A stretch of 64,000 bases of DNA from Cryptomeria japonica (lineage: Eukaryota > Streptophyta > Pinopsida > Cupressales > Cupressaceae): the NCBI RefSeq assembly GCF_030272615.1, contig NC_081407.1, positions 141,426,897 through 141,490,896 of the forward strand, given 5' to 3'. This document shows positions 33,941-46,596 of the stretch, one piece after another. The position numbers and the translations under genes are program-made. The notes under the pieces are model-generated. The model saw only the letters and a list, made by a program, of their open reading frames with translations. It searched no databases and was not told where the DNA came from. Within the stretch, counting starts at the first letter, position 1. The number at the start of each line of letters is the position of its first letter.

Positions 33941-36900
33941 GTCCATGAAGGATACCAAAGTCTAAAGTGCCCTTGACATAGCACAGGATCCGCCTCACTG
34001 CAATCCAATGTTCTGATGTAGGAGCTGTCATTAAGCGAGAAATGTAATTCACTGCATAGCTCAAATCAGGTCTAGTGGAGGTGAGATATATTAAACTGCC
34101 CACTAGTTGCCTAAAATCGGATTCATTTTCAACTGTAAAACCGGATTGGACCGACAATTTCAGGCCTTTCTCCATAGGTGTAGATGCAGGTTTGTAGTCC
34201 TGCATTCAAAACTTGTCTAGCAGAGCCCTGGCATATTTGGATTGAGAGATGAAGATGCCATGAGACTGCTGCCAAACCTCAACACTTAGGCAGTAGTGCA
34301 GAAGCCCAAGGTCGGTCATGTAGAAAGACTAGCATAAATTCTGCTTGATTCCTTGAATCAAAGATGCCGAACTGCCAGTGATGATCAGATCATCAACATA
34401 AATAACCAGAATGATGATTTCAGTGCCAGTAGTCTTGACATACAAATTTGAGTCAGGAGGACTCCTCTAGAAACCCTGATTTGTGAGGTACTTATCAATT
34501 TTCATGTACCATGCCTGAGGAGCCTATTTTAGGCCATAGAGTGCTTTCACAAGTTTGAGTACCTGGTGTTTTTTTCCGACAACCTTGAATCTAGGAGGTT
34601 GCATCATCTAGTCCTCTTCCTGTAACTCACCATTCAGGAAGGCACTCTTGACGTCCATTTGATGGACCTTCCAGCCACATTGAGCTGCCATGGCTAGGAC
34701 TAATTTGATGGCACTCATCTTTGCTATTGGAGCAAAGGTCTCCTCGTAATCAATTTCTTCACGCTGAGAGAAGCCTTTGGCAATGAGACGATCCTTGTAC
34801 TTATCCAAAGTACCATCAACCTTGTATTTGATCTTATAGACCCATTTGCATCCAATGGGTTTCTTCCCTGGAGGAGGATCTGATAGAACCCAAGTGTTAT
34901 TTTTCAGCAAGCTCTGGTGTCAATTGCCATAGCTTGTTCCCACTTAGGTATCCCTTTCGCCTCCATGTATGATTGAGGTTCATACACAATGTGAATGTTG
35001 GCCATGAGAGCAAAATTGACATAATCAGGATGTTTACTTGTCTTTTGAGCAGTTCTACCCTCGATGAGCTCATCATCGTGAAGATCAGCAATTGTCTTAG
35101 CCCACCATTTAGGATAGAGAGTAGAAGTGCCAACATCAGATGCAGGAGGTGCAATAGGATCAAGTTCATCAAACAGAAGATCAGATGAATCTTGAGGAAA
35201 ATTAGGTGGTGCAGCTACATGTCTAGGTGATCCTATAGGAGAAGGACCTGGTTTAGGTGCAAGAACTGGAACAGCTGGAGCCCTCCCATCAAGTGGACCC
35301 AATGGAAGACGTACACTCAAGTCAGAAGCCTTCAAAGGCCGATCCTCTAAATCTATAACTGGAGGAGAGAGCTGAAATGGCCCTCGTTCCTCATCAAAAA
35401 CCACACCACGATTGAAGATGATACGATCTGTCTCAATGCCAACTAGTCGGTAGGCTTTGTGTGTATCATTGTAGCCGGTCAACATGAGTTTGTGGCTCTT
35501 GGCATCCAACTTGGTGCGCTTAGCATTAGGGATCCAAACAAAAGCAGTGGAGCCAAAAACTTTCAAGTGACTGATTTTGAGCTTGCAGCCTGACCAGGCC
35601 TCTTCCAGAGTCTTCTTCACAGCCACAGTAGGAGACTGATTCAGAAAAGAGACTACAGTGTTATCTGCATCAGCCCAAAAATTCTTCGGAACACTCTTGT
35701 ATTCAAGCATAGATCGAGCCATTTCGATAATTGTGCAGTTTCTCTGCTCAACGACACCGTTTTGCTGAGGGGTGTAAGGTGTAGTGAGTTGGCGCTTGTT
35801 GCCATGTTCACAGAAATGGGAGAAGGCAGAAGAATAGAATTCTTCTCCATTATCAAACCGAAGAGTAACAATAGGTTAACCAAACTCTTTTTCTACTAAT
35901 GCTTTGAACTTTTGATGAAGAAAATACACCCACATTTTTCTACTGAAATCATCAACAAAAAGTAAAAAATACCTAGACCCAGTAATAGAGGGAGTAGCCA
36001 TAGGTCCACAGATATCAGCATGGACTAGTTGTAGTACCTTAGAAGCTCTCTAGGAGTCGCCATCCGAAAATGGAGTCCGATGCTGCTTGCCAGCCTGACA
36101 TGCTTTGCAAACTTCGAGGTTCTGGGTTTGAATTTCTGGCAATTCGATGACAAGATCTTCCTGAACAAGTTGAGAAAGATAGTGCACATTTTAGTGCCCA
36201 TAACGTTGATGCCAGAGTGTACTAACAGAGGAGTGCTTGGCTGCCATGGCAAGATCTTGAGAATCACCAGAATCAACTAGTCTGAATAGACCATGATCCT
36301 CAAGACCCACCTCAATAGTTGACTGAGTCTCTCGATCAATGATATTGCATTGATGTGCACTGAAGGTCATGTCGAGCCGAGGAGAATTTCTCAGAATCTT
36401 ATTGACTAAGAGAAGGTTGAGCTCCATTACTAGAACATAGTACACGTTGAGGAAAATCAATTTCCTCCCTCAAGACTGAAACTACACATTGCCCCTTCCG
36501 ACAATGATGTACTCTTCTCCTCCAAAAATGACTGAATTTGAGTAAGGCTGAAAACCAGTGAACCAATCTCGATGATGAGTGAAGTGGTGTGAGGCACCTG
36601 AATCTATATACCAGGCAGAGGATTTGACATGGTCTGCAGGTCTTTTAGCCATGAAGGCGTAAAAGGAAGACTCGCTCTGCTTAGTGTGCTCTGCTACATT
36701 TGCTTTCGGTTGTGAACCACTCTTCTTAGCCTGTGCAACGAAGTGTTTACAACGCTCAAGTTTCATATGACCAAACTTATGGTAGTAATTTCATTGAACA
36801 TTCTTCTTCTTCGAGCCTTTTGATGATGGTTTAGAGTTCTTCTGTTGAGAAGACTAAGAAGACTGAGATTTGCCTTTATCCTTCTGAAAGGATTTGACTG

Positions 36901-37577
36901 CAAATACTTGTTCTGTAGAGGAGTACTGCTGTTGAACTGCTACCTCCACCGATCTTGTTGCAGAAGTTTAGTGTAGAGATCAGTGAACTTCAGATCAACA
37001 CCGGTTCAGGTGATGTTGAGGTTTTCGACAAAATGCTTGTAGGACTTGGGCAAAAATTTCAAGGCTATGACGACCATGTCCTCTTCCTCCATTTTTCGGC
37101 CAGTGGCTTCCAATTGGTCACGGATTTCCTTGATCCGATTTTGGATGATACTTAAGGGATTTTCTCTCATCCATTACAATAGAGAAGAGCATATTTTTCA
37201 GAAAGAAGGCTTTGCTCTTATCAAACATCTCATGCAGCATCTTGAGATGCTCCCATATTTCGGCAGTTGTTTTTGCCAGAAGGTATATGAGGAAGTTGAT
37301 CGTCATTCACTGAGAGCTTGTTGAGCATGACAACTTCACGATTTTGTTCATCAAACTTTATATGGTCATGATCGACTACAGTGGGACGGGAGACCTTTCT
37401 AAGAACCAACTGATCAATAACGCGATACTCAAATATTGTGAGCATCTGCTGCTTCCAAGTATTGTAGTTTTTGCCATTGAATTTTTGACCCCCTTCAAGC
37501 TCATTGAAAACAGAGGTCAAAGATGGTTGACCAAATAATGGCACGAATATTGAGGTAGGAGATGCGTGAAATCGCAT
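33941..37577 (-). pseudogene. Copia gag-pol, N-terminal and central part
   Basis: In order on the minus strand: gag (37577 down, NYNTWKQQMLTIFEYRVIDQ), a decayed zinc-knuckle region near 36780, protease with WYIDSGASHH (36604), GAG-pre-integrase HQRYGH and CKACQAGKQH (36190-36100), integrase core [26 protein letters not shown] (36040-35740), an extended spacer, then reverse transcriptase (34910 down: WVYKIKYKVDGTLDKYKDRL, MDVKSAFLNGEL, YVDDLIITGS near 34400) and the start of the RNase H linker (TPMEKGLKL, STRPDLSYAV). Catalytic Asp/Glu residues are mostly still readable. At least five frameshifts or stops. It ends at element B and resumes at 27000. Confidence 0.9.
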
Positions 37578-38102
37578 ATATGCGACACGTGGATAAAACT
37601 GAGGCAGAAAAATGATACAGATTTCAAGGCAAATTTTTTTTCCATCACGGATCCCAATGCATAGATTTTTGAGGACCCAAAAAATTCTGATAGAGACCCA
37701 GTAGAGCTTTCGAAAAACCCAGAGAACAGTTTTCTCAGCCGCTGAAAAAACAGAGGGTTAAATAGAAAACCTAGTCGACAGGAGTCTACAAACCAGAAAA
37801 GAATATTTCTTGGCGTTGAAAATAGATTGAGGATCGTAGAAAATGCTAGGCATTGCCCAGAAACCCTAGCCGGAGGAAAAAGTTCTAAGAGTTCGATACA
37901 AACCCTTTGGCTGTCGGAAGCAGAAAGCGACCTAGAAATCGCATGAATTGAGCACAATCGCATTTTAGCACCCGCGAACACAAGCCAAAAATTTGACAGA
38001 AAACCCTAGACGGGTTTTTGGAAAAAATAACTGGAATAATTTCAAAAAAAATTCACCAATTAAAAATTAGGATTACAATTTTTTTCAAAAATATTTGTTT
38101 GT

Positions 38103-38114
38103 GCTCTGATACCA
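38103..38114 (-). promoter_or_regulatory. Copia primer-binding site
   Basis: Minus strand TGGTATCAGAGC, exact complement type for initiator tRNA-Met, directly abutting the 5' LTR. Confidence 0.95.
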
Positions 38115-38306
38115 TATTACAAGAGGTAATTGGTAAAAACTAAATTGAATTAATGAATGATCGAAGGATCATTATATAGAATACAAAGAGATCAATGTTT
38201 CTAATAAGAAACAATTAATAACGAATACAAAAATAGAAACTACTAATATCTACATTATATTACAATATTGACCATTAATAAAGTGAATAAAGATATAATT
38301 CTAATG
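38115..38306 (-). repeat. Copia 5' LTR (192 bp)
   Basis: Matches 26324-26515 with only a few differences. Its first base on the minus strand is C where the 3' LTR has T (CATTAG against TATTAG), so the terminus itself has mutated. Confidence 0.92.
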
Positions 38307-38311
38307 GTACT

Positions 38312-41300
38312 TTCTGGAATATCATATTTTAATAATTTTGGAAATGTAGTCATTGATGTCAAGAAGGTATTCATTATTGATATCATTGATAAATAGATGA
38401 GAGTATTGGACCTAGTGTCATTTATGTCAAAGGTGAGAAGATTATTATCATTAAAGTCAAAAGGAAAATTATTGTCATGATAATCTAATAAGTCAAGTGT
38501 TTTGGGAGCAAAGATGTATCAGTGAAGCTTTGCAAAGTGTTAAGGAGTCAAAGGAGAGATTAGATTTGAATGAAGTTAAAGATAAGATTAGGACAAGTGT
38601 TGTGAACAGTCAAGGCAACATTCCATTTTGTAGACAAAGTTATTACCAACAACATTTATGCCAATCTTCTCAAGGTGGTTTCAAGTTCCATATTAGATAA
38701 ATAGTGGTGAAAGTGTGAGGCTAATTGGAAATATGTTTATGCACAAGATCACCACCCATGCATTAAAAGAAATGAAAAGGTTCATTGGAGGATTTCTATT
38801 GAGTAATTCTTCCACAACTAAGATGATACATTTTACCACATCAAAATTAGATGGTGTGGTTGTTGTTTACTGCTATATCTGATAAATTAAATACTGGAAA
38901 TAATAATATACATGACAATGCATACTAGACACAACAGGAAAATATATCTTTATTCGCACATGGAATTATTACAGAGAAGAAGACCAGAGATGGTCGGCCA
39001 AGGATTACAATTGATCTGGCTATATCCTACCCCTCCCTTGGAAGTACACAACATACTTAAAGGACTCGACAATTGCCAAGAGGGACACAACCGTCAACCA
39101 ACAAACACATAACTACCCGAGAGTGACAACCTACTTAATATGAATAATGAATACATTGGCAGGTAACCAATATTATTGGAAATAATGATAGGTGTTTTAT
39201 GCTAACTACAACTGTCTAACTAGATCAACATACATTAGCATCGTAATGAATTATCCAATATAAAAATGAATTGTTATAGATAGGTTTGAGGAGACTCATT
39301 AAAGGAAAGAGAGCTTGCATCAAAGTAGAAGCAATTCTTGTGAGCATTGATAAAGTCACTTAAAAGAGATTCTTGATATTAAAATCATACAACATGAAAA
39401 GGTGTTCACCATGGCATCACATTAGCAATTATTGAATGCTTCCTTCAATCGAGATAACGGTTGCTTCTCAATCTATACAAAGGATGGTTGTAAGATTTTT
39501 TAATTGTGAAGGTGGCAACTTGTCCTATCAAAAAGATATGGCGAGAAAACCTATCAAGGTTAAAGATCGGAAATCTAGACATCATGAACGGGATGATATG
39601 TATTCTCAAATGTACCAAAATTCATGCCTTATTCATTCGCATCCTCATGGTGATCATATAGGTAGTGGACACAATTTGAAAGACCAAAAAATGTACCAAA
39701 AAGGGGACTTGGATGACTAGATTTGATTAGCTTCTGATGAGGAGGCAACAGACCGGAAGGAGGGAACCTTGAACCAGCCACTCACTAAGGCATACAAACT
39801 CAACCAGTAATCCCTAATTCCAAAGATCCTTACACAACACCAAGTCAAGCAATGGTTCAATGACACCAAACAACACCTTGGAAAAGCCCAAGGCTCCACC
39901 ATGTCCACTTACAAACAACTAACACTTCTCAAGTTCTTGTGTGACTACACACACCTTTGCATACATGAGCGGGCTACTTCTAGGCTTAAGGGTTTGAATG
40001 GCCCATTTGACCAATTCAATACAACGATCCTTGGAGGGGGTGTTCTCACAACATCTCAACACCAATGAAACCGGATTTCATGGTTTAAACCCACCGAAAC
40101 ACCAATTTTGTCTCACTTAACCACAAATAGAACCGGTTGAAATTAGGCCTCCAGTTGAAGGAATCAGGTGATAACTTTTGACACCCTGAGGTTCTAGGCA
40201 AACAAATTATATTTCCATATATCCTTTTGGGAGTTCTCAACAATATCTTGGTTTCCCGTACCGGATCAACTTGCAGATATCCCAACCGGTACTACACGAA
40301 TAGACCTAATAGGACTATTAGACCTATTTGACTGAACGCCTTCCACAAACTGGTTAGGCTCTCCTAATGGATGACCACCACTAACCATGAAATATTATGC
40401 AAACCTCCAAAATACTCTTCTACCACATTCAAACCCTTTCTCAGTGCTCTACCTCTCAATTCTCACGCACTGCACTCATCAAACCGGGTTGTCACATAGA
40501 GATGCCAGACCTAGGGCTAGTTCTCCATCCTCTTCGCCCTGTTGTATCCTCTTAATGGCTTTGGGTACTAACATATGATACAGTGGCCTATCATCTCCTA
40601 TAACGGCAGAGTGTTCAGTTAAGGATTGATAGGCCAAAACCCATTATTGCAGTCAAACCCTAGGGGTTTAAGTGTTTTAGGCTACCCGGTAAAGATTTGC
40701 TTGTAGAATGGGGCAGCGATCACTTCAAGACTCCACACCAAATGCAAAACAAAGGTAAAACAATCTAATTGCAGGATCTATGTCATAAGCATTCTTACCA
40801 ATCCACCTTCAGTATGCAATCAACAGAAATTAGACGGTTTTCTGAGTTTCCAACAGTTCTTGATGCTTCAAACTCCTTTCCAAATCGACCAGCTTACATC
40901 CTTCGATGTTTGGGGCCTTTAAAGGTTTTTCCCAAACGACCTCAACCTCCTCCACCTGTTTTTCAAACTGAAACTGACCGTTGGAGAAACACGACTTACA
41001 AAAAGTGCAAAATTGTCATGAAAACAAATTGACAATATGACAACTTTTGCATAATTCAACCAACTTAGACTCTAGACTATCATAGTCCCCCAAAATGATT
41101 ACATTTGATTCTAAACATCAAAAATGACTCGAATAGACTTGTGGTCACTTGATCCCTCAATTTAGACCATTGTGACCCTTATTGACTCAATTTGCTCTAC
41201 CAAACCCTAGATGACAATTTAACCCAAACATGGACAAACTTGTCACACTCCTAGGACATTGAATTACAAAAAGGACCCATAGGGTCGTTTTACATTCCTT

Positions 41301-42638
41301 CTAGGCTAATAGAAAATCATCTTGTTCTTGGTTCATGTCTTCATAGGTAGGTGCTCTTGCACCAGCTTCCTCTTGGTAGATGATAGAATTTGTCATGATT
41401 AGGTAGCGGCTTAGAGGTGGAAGATTGAAGATTAATGTATTGCCTTTGAAATCTTCTCCTGAGTGTAAGAACCCCTGCCAAATCTGTTATGTTTGTCTCA
41501 ATTTTAGATGTTTGACATTTTGTCAAACACTTGGCATACAACTCACTGGTCTAATTCTCTGATCACTGTTTATATGTTTTGGTGTTTGGTCATTGCTAAC
41601 TCAAATAGGAATGTATAGAAAATGATAACAACAATTGCATTAAAGATTGACAAGACAGATCTCAAAGAAATAAATTAATAATATCACACTGGGCTTAAAT
41701 CAGAATTGACAGTCAGAGTCTTAGAAGCAGAAAATTCCGATGTTTGGTTTGGTTTGCTTGAGAAGGGCTGTATATTGCAATAATAGTTTGATGTTAGCCC
41801 ATAAGTAAATACAATAAGGAACATATACATGCATAGAGGAACCCAAAGATACTAATCTGGAAATTTTAACGGATCAGTACTTAACTACTTTTCAAAATTA
41901 AAGATTCACAAAGTGAGATTGATGTAATCATTCCCAAGTATAAGCCACCCAAAAGAAGACAAGTGGGTAAGTGAACTGATCATGTATTTGCATAAAATCT
42001 GGGTTACAACAGCAATAAGTCGGTTCTGACTTTCTCAGTGATTTCATTGTTCAAAATAACCCAACTGATACCTCAAAACGATTCCAAATGAGGGCTGATT
42101 AGCTCACAATGTTGGCTTCAGTGTTCACGATGTAGCATACAGAAAAAAGGGACTGGTTATAGGATAAATAACCCTCTGTTAGCTGTCACAAAACTGTGAT
42201 ATTCAATCTGAGCACAACCATGTTCCAAGCAGCTTCAAGTAAAGCCGAATCCCACAAGGAAGGAACGATTGCTTCCTCAAGGCAGCCAATGGATTTTGGA
42301 GTGAAAGTTGATAGCCCCAATGGATTAATACTTGAACTCTGGACCTGCAATGAATGACCTTTCTGCAAACGTTTTAGAAATCCTCTTGACTCCTCTTTGA
42401 TCGATTCTGGCAATTTGGAACCTTCAACCCTAACTGAGATGATAAACCTGCAAATTAGTGGCTACAAAATATCCAAACTTGACCCAATTAAGCATAATCA
42501 GGAACCCTGAATTAGATTCGCCTCATTAGCGAACTGGGTTTTCGTCCAATTCATAATTCTCCAAGGGGTTTCGTCCTAAGAGAATATCTGGCATAAGTTG
42601 TGCAAGCTGCAACGAAACTCAGTTCTTTAGAATTATCG
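38312..42638. other. 4.3 kb without a recognisable gene
   Basis: The first part (38312-39720) holds broken frames; one (39436-39720) has FFNCEGGNLSYQKDM, which could be a ruined CCHC knuckle, and may be internal sequence of the Copia element whose LTR is at 24754-25994. From 39720 to 41300 there is LTR-like, mixed-composition DNA without fixed ends. From 41300 to 42638 nothing is recognisable. No CBL exon was found here. Confidence 0.35.
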
Positions 42639-43025
42639 TGTAATACCCCAAAATGAACTTTTATGGGAGTCTTTAACTTGCAAACCACTTATCCAAACCA
42701 ACCCCCAAATAAGGGGAAATAAAATGAAATTTGGAGTCCATAAAGGGCTGTCCACATTTGCCTAGCAAGTTATTTTAATAACTTTTATGATTTTCCCTCC
42801 CCTTCCCTTTAAGATATAATTTTATCTCATAAAGTCACCTTATAATATTTTGTTAAATTAATAAAAAGTAACTTTATAAAATAATATTATAATAGTTCAA
42901 TATAATACTCATAAAAACACCTTATGCCAAGAACACATCCCTTTTCACCAAATTAGCCTACATGAATGTAGGAATAGGCTAATCTCTATCTCCAAGGGAT
43001 CATCTAATGAAGAGGGGACATTACA
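42639..43025 (-). repeat. 3' LTR of G1 (387 bp)
   Basis: Minus strand begins TGTAATGTCCCC after a purine tract and ends GGGGTATTACA. Inverted termini TGTAATG.CCCC / GGGGTATTACA support both limits. Confidence 0.75.
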
Positions 43026-43034
43026 GTCCTCCCT
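43026..43034 (-). promoter_or_regulatory. Polypurine tract of G1
   Basis: Minus strand AGGGAGGAC immediately before the LTR start TGTAATG. Confidence 0.65.
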
Positions 43035-43058
43035 TCATGGAATTGCTTGCCCTCGGGC

Positions 43059-45422
43059 ACTTCTAATGCTGAGTGTTGAAGTATCATTTCTCATTTCCAA
43101 GTGGCACCCTTCAAGGGCAAATCCTTCCACCGCACCCAATACTCACGAATCATCCTACTCCTCAATCTCCTCTCCCTCATATCTAGAATCTTGGTAGGAA
43201 TCAAAACCAATCTTCCGTCCTCATCCAAGGGTGGCAACTCCATAGAAGCATCATGCTTTCGAAGAGCCTTCTTTAAGCAAGACACATGAAAGACATTGTG
43301 TATCTTCCTTTCGAAGGGTAGCTCTAGCTCATATGCTACCTTTCCAATCCTTCTCAATACTCTATATGGACCATAAAATCGAGGCTTAAGTTTTTCTACA
43401 CCACTCCTCTTAAGTGTGCTCTGTCCATAAGGCTATAGGCACAAAAATACCATATCACCAACCTCAAATGATCACTCAATCCTATGTTGATCCGCATACA
43501 TCTTCTGCTGGTTTTGGGCATGCTGGAATGTTATCCTTATGTGTCTTAAGAATATCTTGACTCTCCTGTAACCACTCCCGAGCTCTTGGTTCTCTACTAT
43601 CATCAAACACCAAATCAATGAAACATAAAGCATCATATCCGTACAAGGCTCAAAAAGGAGTCATCTCAATAGACATGTGGTAAGTAGTATTATAACAATG
43701 CTCACCCAAATACAACCATCTCACCTAGACCCTTTGCTGACTCAAAACATAGTTACGAAGATAACCCTCGACCCACTTATTAACAATCTTTGTCCGTTCT
43801 TTCGTCTGAGGGTGGTAACTAGTGCTAGGAGTCAATTGAGTACCTGATAATCGGAAAAGCTCCTACCAAAATATGCTCATAAATCTGCTATCCCAATTAC
43901 TAACAATGGTCTTAGGGAGTCCATGGAGTCTGAACACCTCAGAAAGAACAACTCTACCACTTGAGATACTAAATTGTTGGTTCTATAGTGAAGAAGTGTG
44001 CATACTTCATCAATCTATCCACAACCACGTAAATACAATCCTTCCCCTAAACCCTTGGAAGACCAGCGATAAAATCCATAGATATACTCTCCCACTTCTG
44101 CTCTAGAATGGGCAATGGCTGCAAGTAACCTATGGGAAAAGTATGACCTGACTTGTTTTGCTGACAAGTCAAGCATTCACGCACATGTCGTAAGACATCA
44201 TCTTTGAGACTCTTACATGAGAATCTCTCTCTAATGTGTCTATATGTCTTGAAGTACCCTAGATTTCCTGCTAGTGGTGTATCATGAAGGGCTCATAGTA
44301 TCTTATCTTTCAATTTAAATTTGGGCACCAAATAAATCCTGTACTTATAATAGATAACATCATCAATTACTCTGTATCTGTCATCCGGAACCTTACCACC
44401 CAAGATCTCGCATGCAAAGAGATTCTTGGAATACTCAACTAAGAGTTGAGACTTCCAATCGGCTAAATCTCTCTCAAAGAGCGAAGTGTAGAAACTGTAG
44501 GCCTCCTAGAAAGAGCATTGGCAACCACATTCTTTTTCCCCTTGAGATAGTCAATGTCAAAGTCATAAGCTTAGATTTTGCTGACCCATTTTTGTTGGTG
44601 CTCATTAAGCTCTCTCTGCTCAAGGAAATATCTCAAATTCTTGTGGTCAGTCCTCACCACAAACTTCCCACCCACCAAGTATTGATGAAACTTTGCCAAA
44701 GTGTGCATAATGGCGAGCATCTCCTTGTCATAGGTGGAATACAATCTCTCATTATCTTTCAGCTTCTTGCTGTCATATGCAATAGGATGATGATTCTATA
44801 TAAGTATGGCACCAATACCCTCTTTTGATACATCACACTCTAGAACAAACAACTAAGAGAAATCAAGAAGGGCCCATACAGGACAAGTACTCATAACCTC
44901 TTTAAGCCTATCAAATGTGCCTTGCGCATCATCTAATCACCTGAATGTACCCTTTCGTGTCTGGTCTATAAGTGGAGCTGCAAGTTTTGAGAATCCCTTG
45001 ACGAACCTCCTATAATAGCTACAAAGTCTAAGGAATCCCCTCAAATCTGAAACATTCCTAGGTGGTGGCCAATCAATAATAGCTCACATCTTCTTCTCCT
45101 GGTGTACCTTAATTCCATTGGCTCCTATCACATGCCCCAAATAGAGAATCTCTGTCAAACCAAACTCACAATTCGATGCCTTAGTGAACAATGATTGTTG
45201 GTCCATGATGCTCAAGACTTCATCAAGATGTTGAAGGTGCTCCTCCCATGACTTGTATATCAAAATAGCATCGAAGAACACCAATACAAATTTTCGCAAC
45301 TGCTTATTGAAAATATGATTCATACATGACTGAAATGTAATGGGTGCGTTAGTGAGACCAAAAGTCATCACTAAAAATTCACAGTGTCCATAGTGGCATT
45401 TGAATTCAGTCTTGTGTATATC
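43059..45422 (-). pseudogene. G1 pol: RT second half to chromodomain
   Basis: From the G2 insertion point: IHKTEFKCHYGHCEFLVMTF and GLTNAPITFQ of RT, the active-site box reading VFFDAIL (FFDD expected, so the second catalytic Asp is lost), an RNase H region with LKGKKNVVANALSRR, integrase zinc finger HVRECLTCQQNK and core pieces SMDFIAGLP and VVVDRLMKYAHF, then the C-terminal GKVAYELELP / IHNVFHVSCLKKAL and a chromodomain (ILDMRERRLRS, YWVRWKDLPLKGATW). The chromodomain guides insertion to chromatin. Many stops and frame changes. Confidence 0.88.
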
Positions 45423-45743
45423 TGTTAGTAGCCTAAGTGGTTCAGGTGGTAGCATAGAGAACATCAATATACAATGTACAATACCAAAGCATAGCAATTC
45501 ATTAACATGGAACCAATAACACACAACACAGTATACCAGAATAGATTCGTGTAACACAGGTGTATATCATATTCCTCTCCAAATCCCATGTCCTCACAAT
45601 GTGCTACAAGTTTACAATATAAAGAGTTCGCGGTTGGTTAGGCCACCAACCGTCCGGCAACTAACTACCCGCAGATATAACTTAATACTATTATTTTCTA
45701 TTAAAGCATTAAAAAGCCTTATTTACTAATTAACTGGCTTACA
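45423..45743 (-). repeat. G2 3' LTR (321 bp)
   Basis: Minus strand TGTAAGCC...GGCTACTAACA. Same length as the 5' copy at 54545-54865, differing at 7 positions (6 transitions, 1 transversion). A TTTATATTG TATA-like box is near 45621. Confidence 0.97.
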
Positions 45744-45762
45744 TCATCCCCCCCCAAAACTT
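45744..45762 (-). promoter_or_regulatory. G2 polypurine tract
   Basis: Minus strand TTTTGGGGGGGGATGA directly before the 3' LTR; primes plus-strand synthesis. Confidence 0.75.
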
Positions 45763-45806
45763 GTTCGTCTTCCAGACGAACACTACAGCAATTTAACAAG
45801 AAATAT

Positions 45807-46586
45807 CTACTTAGAGGGACAAGAGGACGTCCCTGTTCCCGTAGTGGTCCGTTCTCGGAGTATCTCCAGGTCCCTCTCAGCAAGAAGTTGCTTCTCTCGA
45901 GTGGCTTTCAGAAGCCTGAGTGCATCCATTCGGTCATTCTTAGAGGCAGCCAACTTCCGTTCTGTTTCACGTCGCGTGGTTCTCTCTTGAACCATTTCTT
46001 GCTCCATAGCCTGGATCGTTTCTTTCAGCTCACTCTCTTGCTGAAGGGCTAAGGTATGAACTTCCATTCTATTCACTTTCCAGGTCATCCTTTGGAGCTG
46101 TAAGAATGTAGCGCGGAAGGTCTGTTCTGTGGAAGTGAGAGCTCTCATTACTTTCTGATTACCTCCTGTATGCCCACTAAGGATCCGTGGTACTCCCCAT
46201 TTTGCTACTATCTCTGGAATTTCCGTGTCGGGCCAACCTTGGTTCCTAATTTTCTCTGAGAACTCCCTCTCGCAGCCTTCTGTCATAAACGCCAGTAGTG
46301 CTTCCGTTGCTCTTACTATAGCAGGCATATCAGACCCTCGAGACTGGTCTATCATCCTCTTCGTGGCTGCCCTCATTACTTCCAACTCGGAAAGAAAATT
46401 CTGCGCAACTAGTTCCCACTCTTGGATCCCCTCTGCTGGTGCTAGTGAGGACGTACTATGCCCTTTTCCGATTCCTTCAATCCTCTGGCTCTCCTCCCGC
46501 TGATCAGTCCCCAATGATGGTGAAGGAGGTGGAACCTCTATGTCCGTCTGGAATCTTGTTAGCAGGCTGTCTGCTTCTGTCTCCAT
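45807..46586 (-). CDS. G2 extra 3' ORF, second frame (coiled-coil)
   Basis: Open frame of 259 residues. The first third is Ser/Pro/Glu-rich; the middle contains helix-rich text (EWELVAQNFLSELEVMRAAT); from about residue 175 to 250 a strong coiled-coil pattern with Glu/Arg heptads runs to the end (LKETIQAMEQEMVQERTTRR). It overlaps the preceding frame's end in another register: the codons before its ATG (GTEETD) are open back to the AAAGGGGAC where the upstream frame stops. It is therefore probably the C-terminal half of one protein of about 650 residues, split by a frameshift, either mutational or programmed. No family is recognised for this half. Confidence 0.6.
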   Translation of the reverse strand: METEADSLLTRFQTDIEVPPPSPSLGTDQREESQRIEGIGKGHSTSSLAPAEGIQEWELVAQNFLSELEVMRAATKRMIDQSRGSDMPAIVRATEALLAFMTEGCEREFSEKIRNQGWPDTEIPEIVAKWGVPRILSGHTGGNQKVMRALTSTEQTFRATFLQLQRMTWKVNRMEVHTLALQQESELKETIQAMEQEMVQERTTRRETERKLAASKNDRMDALRLLKATREKQLLAERDLEILRERTTTGTGTSSCPSK

Positions 46587-46596
46587 GTCTGTTTCC

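Larger units (their letters stand above)
26324..38306 (-). mobile_element. Ty1/Copia element carrying nested element B
   Basis: Two 192-bp LTRs (26324-26515 and 38115-38306) are flanked by GTACT on both sides (26319-26323 and 38307-38311). Without the 6.9-kb insertion the element is about 5.0 kb, a normal Copia size. Order on the minus strand is LTR, primer site, gag, protease, integrase, reverse transcriptase, RNase H, polypurine tract, LTR, which is Copia order. Several frameshifts and stops show it is dead. Confidence 0.92.

Noticed and set aside
39436-39720. Possible gag zinc knuckle FFNCEGGNLSYQKDM
   Set aside because: Only one Cys of CCHC remains and no other gag motif surrounds it; kept only as a remark for the unrecognised region.
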